A DNA stretch of 64,000 nt. Origin: an uncultured Granulosicoccaceae bacterium. Lineage in GTDB: Bacteria; Pseudomonadota; Gammaproteobacteria; Granulosicoccales; Granulosicoccaceae. The notes beneath the pieces are model-generated. The model had not been told where the DNA came from. It did no database searches and was given only the letters and a program-made list of their open reading frames with translations. Position numbers and translations under genes: made by a program. Positions 42,860-50,934 of this stretch are shown here, piece by piece (position 1 is the stretch's first letter; every line of letters starts with the position of its first letter). The stretch is taken from positions 1-64,000 of the forward strand of contig CALGLE010000003.1 in NCBI GenBank assembly GCA_937930305.1, read 5' to 3'.

Positions 42860-42982
42860 GCACTTACGTTACCTTCCAATCCGCTCAGCGATGCTGCAAT
42901 TCCAACGCCATTCCGGCTAGTTTTTACATTTAGTCTCATTTGGGTGACGGGTTTTAGACGGGGAATGTGTCTATTTAAGGCA

Positions 42983-43047
42983 CAAAAAAAACCGTGAATC
43001 GTTGCTTTAAAGAGGGGCCCTAAAGTAGGGTTAGCAACGATCCACGG
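42983..43047 (-). terminator. Rho-independent terminator upstream of the giant gene
   Basis: Arms of 15 bases (CCGTGAATCGTTGCT and AGCAACGATCCACGG, one mismatch) surround a 26-base loop. On the minus strand the stem is followed by a run of eight T residues (plus-strand A at 42984-42991). It ends transcription of the small gene at 43105-43413, separating it from the giant gene. Confidence 0.8.
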
Positions 43048-43104
43048 CCGGGTACAACGGTAAATCTGTTTTTTACTTACTTGCTCACGGGGTTACGTAA
43101 AGCC

Positions 43105-43413
43105 TTAAACCGGCGGCGAAATCCCAAGCTCATCATCGACAATCCAGCCATCAGCGCCAGGGTCGGTATCGGTGTCGAGGCAATCAGGAATGCCGTCACT
43201 ATCACCTGTGCTGTAGATCGTTCCGTTCTGTTGAAAACCCAATAAATCATGCGAGGAATCGGGACGCACCACCGATAGGGCGCTGTCATAGGATTCGAAA
43301 AAGCCAGCGTAGTCTGTCACGATGCCTGCTATCGACTCTAGGGCCAGCAACGGCTGCGACATGGCTGCCAAGGTGGCAACTGTCAGCAAGCGCATGCGAA
43401 AGGGAATAATCAT
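43105..43413 (-). CDS. Small exported protein with calcium-type repeat, possibly frameshifted
   Basis: The 102-residue frame has a signal peptide (MRLLTVATLAAMSQPLLA) and ends in one Asp-rich unit (GDSDGIPDCLDTDTDPGADG). The ATG at 43411-43413 has AAGGA nine bases upstream. In the next frame the same DNA encodes TPIPTLALMAGLSMM and then SLGFRRRFKALR, an excellent IPTL-CTERM tail that runs to a TAA at 43077-43079. One extra base would join signal peptide and tail in one frame, so this looks like a frameshifted sorting-signal protein. The coincidence that both frames make sense in one 60-base stretch is odd. Function unknown; it may be related to the adjacent giant protein. Confidence 0.55.
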   Translation of the reverse strand: MIIPFRMRLLTVATLAAMSQPLLALESIAGIVTDYAGFFESYDSALSVVRPDSSHDLLGFQQNGTIYSTGDSDGIPDCLDTDTDPGADGWIVDDELGISPPV

Positions 43414-43560
43414 TGGGCAATCCTTGACTGGAATTCTTCGAAAAAGCCTCAGCTGACAATTTGTAGCGGTAAAAGTAAAAAATTTCTGATTATTGGCGCG
43501 CAACGATTCGCACAGACTGGCCTTTGCAGAAAAAACGTCGTCTTGGATTTGAGCGGCCAC

Positions 43561-43868
43561 TAGCGCGCTGTCTTAAGCCCATCAATCTCGATTGAATTGG
43601 ACCCGCGAGGGAGGCTCAAGCCAGCCAGTGCTGGCGAAGTTGGGGTAAATTTTTGCGAGGGGAAAGCAGCGTAAACGCTGTTAAATTAAGGGTTTGGAAG
43701 GTAAGGCGTTGATCGTTTTAAAACAATACGTGATGTGTATGCATGGGAAATCGAACCCGATAGAGGAATTAAATTTTCAGACTCTAGGTTAAAAATCTTG
43801 GAACTTTCAGACTCTTGGATAAAATCAGCATTCTAATGGAATTGTCAATTAATGCATCATGTTGCACA
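43561..43868. other. 308-base gap with a 30-base-period direct repeat
   Basis: No gene is seen here. At 43775 and 43805 two copies of the pattern TTTCAGACTCT(A/T)GG(T/A)TAAAA lie exactly 30 bases apart. A small hairpin CAGCG-TAAA-CGCTG lies near 43667-43682 and an inverted repeat CCAGC-CAGT-GCTGG near 43622-43636. The gap follows the end of the PilZ gene and precedes the small exported gene, so it could carry that gene's promoter and a regulator site. Confidence 0.5.
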
Positions 43869-44348
43869 TCACGTCTCAATGGAGAGTCGGTGTCGCGATA
43901 ATTTTTTTATATGCTCTTCAATAAAATCACGATCAGATGAGTCGATCGTCTCAAATGCGATGCGGTATGTGGGTTTATCACCGTCCGCAATTTCAGGTGC
44001 GTCATTGGCTGCAACAATTCTGGCATCTGCTCGAACGATGTGCACCGAAGGAAACAAGGTTATTTCTACAGTGATGAGTTCACCCGGTTGCATTAAAACA
44101 TCATGCGCAAAGGCCAATCCAACAGAAGACAAACTGATTTTGTGCGTGGGCACAGCTTGACCCTCCGGCTCAGCACCACCGCCCTGTTCTGCATCACCCG
44201 CCGCTGGTTGATCTTGTAATCGGATAATTTTTAGACCAACAGCGTCTTGTACCCGCTCAGCACGACGACGCTCGAGTTTGACTAAAGGCCCTTGGCCATC
44301 GGCCATGGATTTGTCCGTGGTTGAATTCGTACCCATAGTGTAAGTCAC
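43869..44348 (-). CDS. PilZ-domain protein
   Basis: A 159-residue protein with the PilZ c-di-GMP-binding layout: an RRAER motif at about residues 28-32 and, after an unusually long acidic/Gly-rich insert, SLSSVG where the family has [D/N]-x-S-x-x-G. The first position of the second motif is Ser, so nucleotide binding may be weakened. The rest is the six-strand barrel pattern (ITVEITLFPSVHIVRADARI) and a C-terminal helix. Start GTG at 44346-44348 or ATG at 44334-44336. It is divergent from the tRNA gene. Confidence 0.75.
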   Translation of the reverse strand: MTYTMGTNSTTDKSMADGQGPLVKLERRRAERVQDAVGLKIIRLQDQPAAGDAEQGGGAEPEGQAVPTHKISLSSVGLAFAHDVLMQPGELITVEITLFPSVHIVRADARIVAANDAPEIADGDKPTYRIAFETIDSSDRDFIEEHIKKLSRHRLSIET

Positions 44349-44387
44349 CTATCCGATAACGTGAGTTCGTTATACTGTGAAATGCGT

Positions 44388-44464
44388 GTCCCGGTAGCTC
44401 AGCTGGATAGAGCAGCCCCCTCCTAAGGGGCAGGTCGGGGGTTCGACTCCCTCCCGGGACGCCA
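44388..44464 (+). tRNA. tRNA-Arg (anticodon CCT)
   Basis: A complete 77-base cloverleaf with encoded CCA. Acceptor GTCCCGG pairs with CCGGGAC. The D arm is GCTC/GAGC. The anticodon stem GCCCC/GGGGC holds the loop CTCCTAA with anticodon CCT. The T arm is GGGGG/CCCTC with loop TTCGACT. A TATACT hexamer at 44371-44376 is a plausible -10 element. The tRNA stands alone and is followed by the palindromic repeats. Confidence 0.96.
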
Positions 44465-44564
44465 ATACTTCCTTCCTGTTTGCATACAACGATTATGCCG
44501 TGGACGCATGGATGGCCTTTTTCAAGGCTTTACTTCGAAATCCTGTGCCCACGTGCCCCCCTGA

Positions 44565-44610
44565 GCAGTGGACGCCATGAACTCGTCCATGAGGGCTTCG
44601 CGACGGCATC
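44565..44610 (+). repeat. Truncated palindromic element, copy A
   Basis: The first 46 bases of the 66-base core (from GCAGTGGACGCC to GACGGCATC) are identical to copy B, then the sequence changes abruptly to a run of eight G. The left flank begins ACTTCGAA as in copy B but the arm differs. It lacks the right half, so it is a broken or partly duplicated copy. Confidence 0.8.
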
Positions 44611-44638
44611 GGGGGGGGATCTCACTTCGAATCCGAAT

Positions 44639-44748
44639 CCCATGTACCAGCCCCACCTAAGCAGTGGACGCCATGAACTCGTCCATGAGGGCTTCGCGAC
44701 GGCATCCTTGCCGTCGAGACCACTGCTTAGGTGGGGCTGGTACATGGG
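44639..44748 (+). repeat. Long palindromic element, copy B
   Basis: Perfect 22-base arms (44639-44660 and 44727-44748, beginning CCCATGTACCAGCCC) enclose a 66-base core (44661-44726). The core opens GCAGTGG and closes CCACTGC, and inside it GACGGCA-TCCT-TGCCGTC forms a second perfect hairpin. The whole can fold as one long stem with a branched tip. GGGCTCC and then TGCTTTTTT follow, so it could also act as a terminator downstream of the tRNA. The frame read through it in any direction is not a convincing gene. Confidence 0.85.
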
Positions 44749-44880
44749 CTCCTGCTTTTTTGCGAGTGTTGGGGATGTTGGGGGTGTTGGGGGCTTGGTC
44801 GCTCGTTTAGTTGGTACTTGATTGAGTAACTCTAGGGTCGAGGCTGGCTTTTAAGGTTGGTATCATCAAGAAAAATATGA
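44749..44880. other. Spacer between palindromic element B and the HIT gene
   Basis: G/T-rich spacer with short repeats of GTTGGGGG(T/G). No gene, tRNA or clear promoter is seen. Confidence 0.4.
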
Positions 44881-45234
44881 CTACAAATTTTTAGATAAAT
44901 CGCGAGCTAGAATCCTCCGCTTTTCGTCTTCAACAGGATTCGTGTCCCAACTGAACACAACCGTGTCACCCACCCATCTCGGTTTTATGTGCAAGTGAAA
45001 ATGAAATACATCTTGTCCAGCCGCAAAACCATTTGATTGGACTAAATTTAATCCCTCACACTTTGTGAGGGCCATAACCGCTTTAGACACCCGTACAGCT
45101 TCCAGCATTATTTTCGATGCGATTTTTCCATCTAAGTGAAAAAGATCAGTAATGTGTTCTTTTGGGGCAATCAATGGATGCCCTTCAAGTGAAACAAAGA
45201 CGATCAAATCATCTGTTTCATTAATTACGTGCAA
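44881..45234 (-). CDS. HIT-family nucleotide hydrolase, 5' end apparently frameshifted
   Basis: Histidine-triad protein with the active-site motif HFHLHIKPRW and the GLNLVQSNGFAAGQDVFHF segment. Homology continues upstream of the first usable start (TTG at 45232-45234): codons up to 45303 read KLVVRDSCIFCQIVERKLP, the typical CxxC-containing HIT N-terminus, but this stretch has no ATG, GTG, TTG or CTG. An ATG at 45294-45296 in another frame would restore a normal N-terminus if one base were added, so a one-base deletion or a sequence error is likely. A further oddity is a shortened central loop (about four residues missing before GHPLIAPKEH). The gene is flanked by palindromic elements in opposite orientation. 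Confidence 0.8.
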   Translation of the reverse strand: MHVINETDDLIVFVSLEGHPLIAPKEHITDLFHLDGKIASKIMLEAVRVSKAVMALTKCEGLNLVQSNGFAAGQDVFHFHLHIKPRWVGDTVVFSWDTNPVEDEKRRILARDLSKNL

Positions 45235-45530
45235 CGGAAGCTTACGCTCGACAATCTGACAAAATATGCAGCTATCCCTAACTACTAATTTAGCATCGTT
45301 TTCTCATAGGAACAAAGTAGATTATCCAACGGTTTGTTGAGTTTCATGACATAAATCCTTCAAGGATTGCACTCGTCGTTGGTTGGTTCTGATTTGCGTG
45401 GCGCATGTGAGCAGAATAAAGCTGCATACAAAGCAAAGCGCAGCGCATTCAACAAATTAACTTAAACGCCGGTGTGCGAGCAGCCAAAACAGCAAAGCCC
45501 CAAGGAAAACTTAATACACATCAAAAACTA
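45235..45530. other. Gap upstream of the HIT gene
   Basis: 45235-45303 continues the HIT reading frame without a start codon. Beyond it no gene is seen. A perfect 15-base palindrome AATCCTTCAAGGATT lies at 45354-45368. The rest is A-rich and holds nothing I can name. Confidence 0.4.
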
Positions 45531-45648
45531 GGAGCCCACGCGCCAGTTATACGAATGCAGTGGTCTCGACGGCATGGATGCCGTCGCGAAGCGCTCATGG
45601 ACGAGTTTATAGCGTCCACTGCGTTCGTATAACTGACGCGTGGGCTCC
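45531..45648 (-). repeat. Long palindromic element, copy C
   Basis: The same 66-base core as copy B (45557-45622) but on the other strand, with 62 of 66 positions identical. Its 26-base arms (45531-45556 and 45623-45648, starting GGAGCCCACGCG) match each other with two mismatches yet bear no resemblance to the arms of copy B. The apical hairpin loop is TCCA instead of TCCT. The core is conserved while the arms are free to differ as long as they pair. Confidence 0.85.
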
Positions 45649-45652
45649 GGAT

Positions 45653-45685
45653 CCACTGCATTCGTATAACTGACGCGTGGGCTCC
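45653..45685. repeat. Extra direct copy of the right arm of element C
   Basis: The last seven core bases plus the right arm (33 bases, CCACTGC to GGGCTCC) are repeated directly four bases later with one change (A for G). The changed base matches the complement of the left arm better, so it may be the older arm left behind by a rearrangement. Confidence 0.8.
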
Positions 45686-45730
45686 GCGTTCAGAGACAAA
45701 TCTTTATTTCGACCACTTCAGAATGCCTGT

Positions 45731-46972
45731 TTATTTAGATTCCTCAAGTTTTTCAAACCCTTGATGCGTAATCGGAGAAGTCTCATCCAACCGTGGGTGT
45801 GAGGTTTTAAAATCATCTCGTAGGTCAGATGATTTATCCATTTCCAAAAGAGTTTCTTTAAGAACATGAATAGCAGCCAGTACGTCCCCAGTGTGTCCTG
45901 ATTCAGAAATGGTGTGCATGTTGCGAGTGGGGAAACCAACCGATGTTGCAGCGCAATCAATACTGGCGAGTACACCCGCCATGCCATCGGTTCCTGTGTC
46001 GCGACCGCTGACATCGATTTGCATGGGTATGTCATGAGCGGCAGCGGCGCGTTTGATTCTGGAATTTAATTGTTCGCTAACGATAGCGCCTGTTGTTAAG
46101 GTAAACCCTTTCCCCATGGTCAACGGGGACATCTTTCGATCGCCAATACCTGGGGCGGCGACGTAGTCGTGATTGACATCCACGGCGATGACGGCGTCTG
46201 GTTGATGGACACCGGCAATCACGCGACTGCCAAATCGACCGATCTCTTCGTGCGATGCAATGGCAAACAAGCAGCGCACGTTGTTAGTACCACCGGCGTC
46301 GGCGATGAGACGAGCCAGTTCTGCGGTTACGAAACAACCTAAACCGTTATCAAGGTAGGCACCGAAAAAAGTGTCGGGACTAAATCCACGCTTTATTGGA
46401 CGATTCAACAACAAGGTGTCTCCGGGTTTTACGCCCAAGCGTTTGATTTGATCGCCTTTGTTTTTACCGTGCACTTGCAGGTCTAAATACAATTGGGTGG
46501 GCCGAATACCTTTATCGCCGGTGCGTTGTGCGGGATCCGAAAAATGAATGGCGCCCATGGCCTCCACCGTTCCGCCTGTCAGTGATCGGTACTGACCGGG
46601 GGCATCGGGGTCTTCACTGAACAGCGTCACTTCATGGCCAATGAGGGTACACGGCAGAAAGGAATCGCTATTGATCCATACCTTACCGTCAGAACCAATA
46701 TTTCGAACTTGCATACGAATTTTATCGGCGTGACCGATGATCATGACGGAAAATTTATCGTCCTCCCCAGGGTGGGAATCCCACACCACACTGGCGTTCC
46801 CGGTGTGTTGATGCATTGCCCAACTCGATGGCATGAAACTATCGAAGTAAGGTTTTAGGACACCCAGTGTCATTGCCGACTCCAGTCCAACGGGGCTAGG
46901 CGCAGAGATGATGCGCTGCATAAGATCAAATTGCGTCTCGGGCATGGGTTGAGTCCAAACTGCATCAGTCAC
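45731..46972 (-). CDS. M42-family metallopeptidase
   Basis: Cytoplasmic two-metal aminopeptidase of the M42 (glutamyl aminopeptidase/CelM) family, 413 residues, longer than the usual 350-360. Metal and catalytic signatures are GHADKI, AYLDNGLG, ASHEEIGRFGSR, VDVNHDY and the late His in RNMHTISESGHTGD. GTG start at 46970-46972 is well supported by AAGGAG eight bases upstream. The C-terminal 30 residues are charged and not family-like. No operon partner is evident. Confidence 0.9.
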   Translation of the reverse strand: MTDAVWTQPMPETQFDLMQRIISAPSPVGLESAMTLGVLKPYFDSFMPSSWAMHQHTGNASVVWDSHPGEDDKFSVMIIGHADKIRMQVRNIGSDGKVWINSDSFLPCTLIGHEVTLFSEDPDAPGQYRSLTGGTVEAMGAIHFSDPAQRTGDKGIRPTQLYLDLQVHGKNKGDQIKRLGVKPGDTLLLNRPIKRGFSPDTFFGAYLDNGLGCFVTAELARLIADAGGTNNVRCLFAIASHEEIGRFGSRVIAGVHQPDAVIAVDVNHDYVAAPGIGDRKMSPLTMGKGFTLTTGAIVSEQLNSRIKRAAAAHDIPMQIDVSGRDTGTDGMAGVLASIDCAATSVGFPTRNMHTISESGHTGDVLAAIHVLKETLLEMDKSSDLRDDFKTSHPRLDETSPITHQGFEKLEESK

Positions 46973-47022
46973 GTCAGTGTCTCCTTAAAGAGGGTTTTAT
47001 GGGCAGATCGCTGTTTGACGAC

Positions 47023-47934
47023 TTACTGCCCTGTTGGTTTCAATTGAGTATAGCGGCCTGGAAGCCGACCGATTGCGATGCCTGCAAGAACCAGTGCCAT
47101 CGCTACCCAAGTGGTGGAGGCAGGCCATTCATCAAGCAACAGCCAGGCCCAAATAACCGCAAATACCGGTATGAGATAGCCAGCGTTTGACATAAACACC
47201 GCACCATTGATCTTCACAATCTCTGCTCGCAACAGATAGGCTGCGGCAGTTGGGCCGGCGGCTAAAAACAACACAGCGAACCAAGCCGAACTGCTGGCTG
47301 TTTGTTGCCACGGCGGACTGAACCACAGACAGGCCGGGATGAGCACGGCAGAACTGGTGATCAATGAACCTGCCACGATGGCAAAACTCCTTAAATGCGA
47401 CAGCCGGCGAATTAACAAACTGGAAAGCGAGTAACAACAGGCGGCGAATAAAATCACCAACATCCCAACGGTTGATGCGGGATTAACCACCGCGTCGTGC
47501 CCGAGTAAAACCAGTACACCGGCAAATCCTAAAATTAAGCCCAATAGCTTATTGCGAGTGATGCGATCATCGCGCGTTAACCAATGCGACAATAAGAGCG
47601 TTGAAAATGGGGTTGTGGCGATGAGAATCGCTGCAGTGGCACTGTCTACCGTTTGCTGCCCCCAACCGATTAATGTGAACGGAACGGCGCTGTTTAATAG
47701 GCCAATGCTGGCGAACAAAACCCAACTGGCTTTGTCCCAAGGCAAGCGAACTTTGCGAAAGGCACAAATCACTAACACTAGGAGGCTGGCTAAGCTCACC
47801 CGCCACGCAGCTATGGCCAAAGGTGAAAAATCGTTTAATGCCAGCGTTATGCACAAAAATGACGTACCCCACAAAGCGCTCACCAGCAGCAGTCGGCCAA
47901 GGTCTAGGGCGTTAGGGGGGCGGATGACGGTCAA
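47023..47934 (-). CDS. EamA/DMT-family transporter
   Basis: Inner-membrane carrier of the drug/metabolite superfamily, 303 residues with about ten hydrophobic helices in two EamA repeats. The first repeat opens SALWGTSFLCITLALNDFSP and the second covers the region from AGSLITSSAVLI onward. Substrate unknown; relatives export amino acids or metabolites. TTG start at 47932-47934 with AGG eight bases upstream. It lies 50 bases downstream of its own strand's gap and is divergent from the hexosaminidase gene. Confidence 0.88.
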   Translation of the reverse strand: MTVIRPPNALDLGRLLLVSALWGTSFLCITLALNDFSPLAIAAWRVSLASLLVLVICAFRKVRLPWDKASWVLFASIGLLNSAVPFTLIGWGQQTVDSATAAILIATTPFSTLLLSHWLTRDDRITRNKLLGLILGFAGVLVLLGHDAVVNPASTVGMLVILFAACCYSLSSLLIRRLSHLRSFAIVAGSLITSSAVLIPACLWFSPPWQQTASSSAWFAVLFLAAGPTAAAYLLRAEIVKINGAVFMSNAGYLIPVFAVIWAWLLLDEWPASTTWVAMALVLAGIAIGRLPGRYTQLKPTGQ

Positions 47935-48000
47935 GGGAATGCCTAAAGCTCATTGCAAGGTGATTACTACCCCACAGCACAAACTGGTCTACAAGGCATA

Positions 48001-50880
48001 ATGTCAATATCATCTATAGTACGCAGAGTCTCTATGTTTCGTTCATTTCATTTCGCGCTTTGCCTCGTCTTAGTCGGCGCTGTATCGGCCTGCAGCAGTG
48101 GCGACGGGGATTCCTCCGCCAACAATGGCGGTGACCCTGGCGTGAGCAATCCCCCTGTGTCTGGCGGCCCTGGTGAAAACCCTAGCAACCCCGGCGGTGG
48201 TAGCGATGGCGCAGAAGATCTCAGCCACGCTGGCACCCCAGTGGCGGTTGGCCCAAACGCTACTGCCAATGATCCACTGGTGTCCACGGTAGGTCGAGAC
48301 AAAGCCAATGCGTTACCAGAGCCCCTAGGTGTTGTTATCGAAGCGGTTGAGAACCACTCGGGGGATACTGGTGTAAGTTGCAAAGAACTCGGCGCAGAGT
48401 ACGCCTCCTGCAGCGTGGTCAATTTGCATATTAAAGATGCCAACGGTGTCTTAACTGGTAACGACTGGAAAATTTACTTCCACAGCATTCGACGCGTACT
48501 TCGAGTCGACAGCGATGCATTTGAAGTCGCCTTAGTTAATGGTGATTTAAATTACATTGCCCCAGGCGCAAACTTCCAGCCATTCGCAGGTAGCGTGGCC
48601 TCCATCAAACTCATTACCGAGTTTAACTACTTGATGGAAACCGACTTCATGCCGCGTTTTTGGTTGGTGCAAGCCAATGGCACGCCCGAACTTATCGTTA
48701 ATACCGACAGTGAAACCGATGAAAATACCTATGCGGTAGAGATCACCGGATTAAATGCGAAAGCTTGGGATACCGAACCGAATCCGCTGGCCACCTCTTC
48801 CACCCGATTTGAAAAAAATCAACCCATCACCAATGCGGCCAATGCACTCAGTGCACAAGATGTACAGCTGCGCGTGGTGCCTCAAGTGTCCTCTTTAACC
48901 GCTGGTGTGGGTTCACTGTCCATTGCGAATGGTTTAAATTTTTTAGGCGGTGATTTATCAAACGCTTCCGCAGAAGCTGTGCAAGCACGCGCTAATTTGT
49001 TTGTGGGTAATGGGGGTGGCACGCCGGTGATAACACAACTGGCACCTAACTTAGCGGAAAACACTTACACGCTTAACATTTCTGATGCGGGCATTGTTGT
49101 GCAAGGCCGCACCGATGCGGATCTATTTTATGGGGCACAAACTGTTTTAAGTTTGGTTCAACCCGGTGTGGGTACCCTGCCCTACGTATCCATCACCGAT
49201 GCACCCCGCTTTGAGTTCCGCGGAATGCACATTGATGTGGCGAGAAACTTTCATTCAGTGAATGAACTTAAAAAGTTGATGGATCAAATGGCAGCCTACA
49301 AAATGAACAAGCTGCACATGCACCTATCTGACGATGAAGGTTGGCGCTTGGAAATTCCGGGCTTACCCGAACTGACTGAAGTGGCCGCAAAACGCCAGTT
49401 CGTATTGGATAACGATGGTCGTGTCACTGAACGATTTAGCTTAATGCCGCAATTGGGTTCTGGGCCTGGCACCAACAATCAAGGCACCGGTTTTTATTCA
49501 CGCAGTGAGTTCGTTGATTTAATCCGTTATGCCACCGCCCTTCACATTGACGTTATTCCGGAAATTGATATGCCAGCACACGCACGAGCTGCGGTGGTGG
49601 CCATGCGTGCCCGAGCGGCCAATTTAGGTGATGCTGCCGATGTTAACGTGCGCATTGATGATCCAGCCGATACCTCTCGCTACTTAACCGTGCAACATTA
49701 CGATGACGGCATCATCAACCCCTGCGTGCCTGGCACTTACAACTTCATAAACACCGTCGTATCGGAAGTGACATCGATGTATTCCGATGCGGGAGTGCCC
49801 TTAGAAATCTTTCATATGGGCGGTGACGAGGCCAAAAATGTGTTGAAAGGCGCCGGCTTTGAAGATATCTCCTCAGGAGGCGTGACGCCTTGGCAAGGCA
49901 ACACCGATAAAAGTCAAACCGATTTCCCATGGGAAAAATCCCCAGCCTGTGAAGCGCTGATTCAGTCCAATAACGATGTGAATAATCGCGGTGACTTAAC
50001 ACCCTATTTCATTCAACGAGTTTCCCAGATTGTGGCCGATGCGGGTGTGCCCGCATTGTATGCGTATCAAGATATCTATCGAGAAGAATCAAGCAGTGGC
50101 AATTATGAGGTGTCCCCTGAGGATTTAGCGACCACGCGTGCCGGGGTGGGTTTTTGGGAAATCGTTTGGGGGGGTGGTTTTAATTCAGCCAATCTCTTTT
50201 CCAATCTAGGCTTTGAAACCATCATTGCAGTCCCAGACTTTTTATACTTTGATTTTCCTTACGAAGTAGACCCTAAAGAGCGTGGCTATTACTGGGCAAC
50301 TCGTTACACCGATACGCAAAAAGTCTTTTCATTTGCGCCAGAGAATTTGCCACAAAACGCGGAAACCTCGGTTGATCGTGAAGGCAATGCCTGGAGTGCA
50401 ACTGGGAACTCAGGCAATCAAGGGTTTTTGGGTATGCAAGGACAGTTGTGGAGTGAAACGGTTCGTACCCCAGAACAGTTTGACTATATGGTGTTCCCTC
50501 GCTTACTCGCCTTAGCCGAACGCGCGTGGCACAAAGGGGCTTGGGAAAACGACTATCAAGCGGGCGTTACCTATTCTGGTTCAACGAACCTTGTGGACAA
50601 AGCGGCTTTGAATGCTGACTACGCCAGCTTTGCAGCAGCCTTAGGGTCCAAAGAATTAAGTAAGTTAGACGCTGCCGGTATTCGTTACCGCATACCGGTG
50701 CCGGGTGCCACAGCCAGCGGATTGAATATCGCCTTCCCCGGCTTGCCGCTGGAAATTAGCACCGACGGCAACAGCTTCCAGGCTTATACCAGCGGTGCTG
50801 CTAATGCCGGCAATCGCGTTCGCGCTCGCTCAGCTGATGGTTCTCGTGCAGGCCGTGCGATTACTGTAAGCAACGAGTGA
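48001..50880 (+). CDS. GH20 beta-N-acetylhexosaminidase lipoprotein
   Basis: Exported glycoside hydrolase that releases N-acetylglucosamine from chitin oligomers. The 959-residue protein (ATG at 48001; a second ATG at 48034) starts with a lipobox (GAVSAC) and a Gly/Pro/Ser-rich linker. A carbohydrate-binding chitobiase N-domain lies near residues 90-280, then a GH20b domain, then the GH20 barrel (FRGMHIDVARNFHSV, LHMHLSDDEGWRLEIPG). The catalytic Asp-Glu pair is in HMGGDEAKN, near residue 605. A C-terminal chitobiase-type domain ends the protein. It is probably anchored to the outer membrane. No chitin operon surrounds it. Confidence 0.93.
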   Translation: MSISSIVRRVSMFRSFHFALCLVLVGAVSACSSGDGDSSANNGGDPGVSNPPVSGGPGENPSNPGGGSDGAEDLSHAGTPVAVGPNATANDPLVSTVGRDKANALPEPLGVVIEAVENHSGDTGVSCKELGAEYASCSVVNLHIKDANGVLTGNDWKIYFHSIRRVLRVDSDAFEVALVNGDLNYIAPGANFQPFAGSVASIKLITEFNYLMETDFMPRFWLVQANGTPELIVNTDSETDENTYAVEITGLNAKAWDTEPNPLATSSTRFEKNQPITNAANALSAQDVQLRVVPQVSSLTAGVGSLSIANGLNFLGGDLSNASAEAVQARANLFVGNGGGTPVITQLAPNLAENTYTLNISDAGIVVQGRTDADLFYGAQTVLSLVQPGVGTLPYVSITDAPRFEFRGMHIDVARNFHSVNELKKLMDQMAAYKMNKLHMHLSDDEGWRLEIPGLPELTEVAAKRQFVLDNDGRVTERFSLMPQLGSGPGTNNQGTGFYSRSEFVDLIRYATALHIDVIPEIDMPAHARAAVVAMRARAANLGDAADVNVRIDDPADTSRYLTVQHYDDGIINPCVPGTYNFINTVVSEVTSMYSDAGVPLEIFHMGGDEAKNVLKGAGFEDISSGGVTPWQGNTDKSQTDFPWEKSPACEALIQSNNDVNNRGDLTPYFIQRVSQIVADAGVPALYAYQDIYREESSSGNYEVSPEDLATTRAGVGFWEIVWGGGFNSANLFSNLGFETIIAVPDFLYFDFPYEVDPKERGYYWATRYTDTQKVFSFAPENLPQNAETSVDREGNAWSATGNSGNQGFLGMQGQLWSETVRTPEQFDYMVFPRLLALAERAWHKGAWENDYQAGVTYSGSTNLVDKAALNADYASFAAALGSKELSKLDAAGIRYRIPVPGATASGLNIAFPGLPLEISTDGNSFQAYTSGAANAGNRVRARSADGSRAGRAITVSNE

Positions 50881-50934
50881 ACGCCTTTTGTTAGCTCACG
50901 TAGCGACCTAAAGTGCTTGCGAACAAAGTGAAGC

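Noticed and set aside
44480..44821. Open frames through the palindromic elements on both strands
   Set aside because: They exist only because the inverted repeat lacks stops. Their sequence mirrors the repeat and shows no domain.
45531..45685. Integron attC site next to the HIT gene
   Set aside because: The expected RYYYAAC and GTTRRRY ends are missing (GTTATAC does not fit), the arms are nearly perfect rather than bulged, and no integrase is present.
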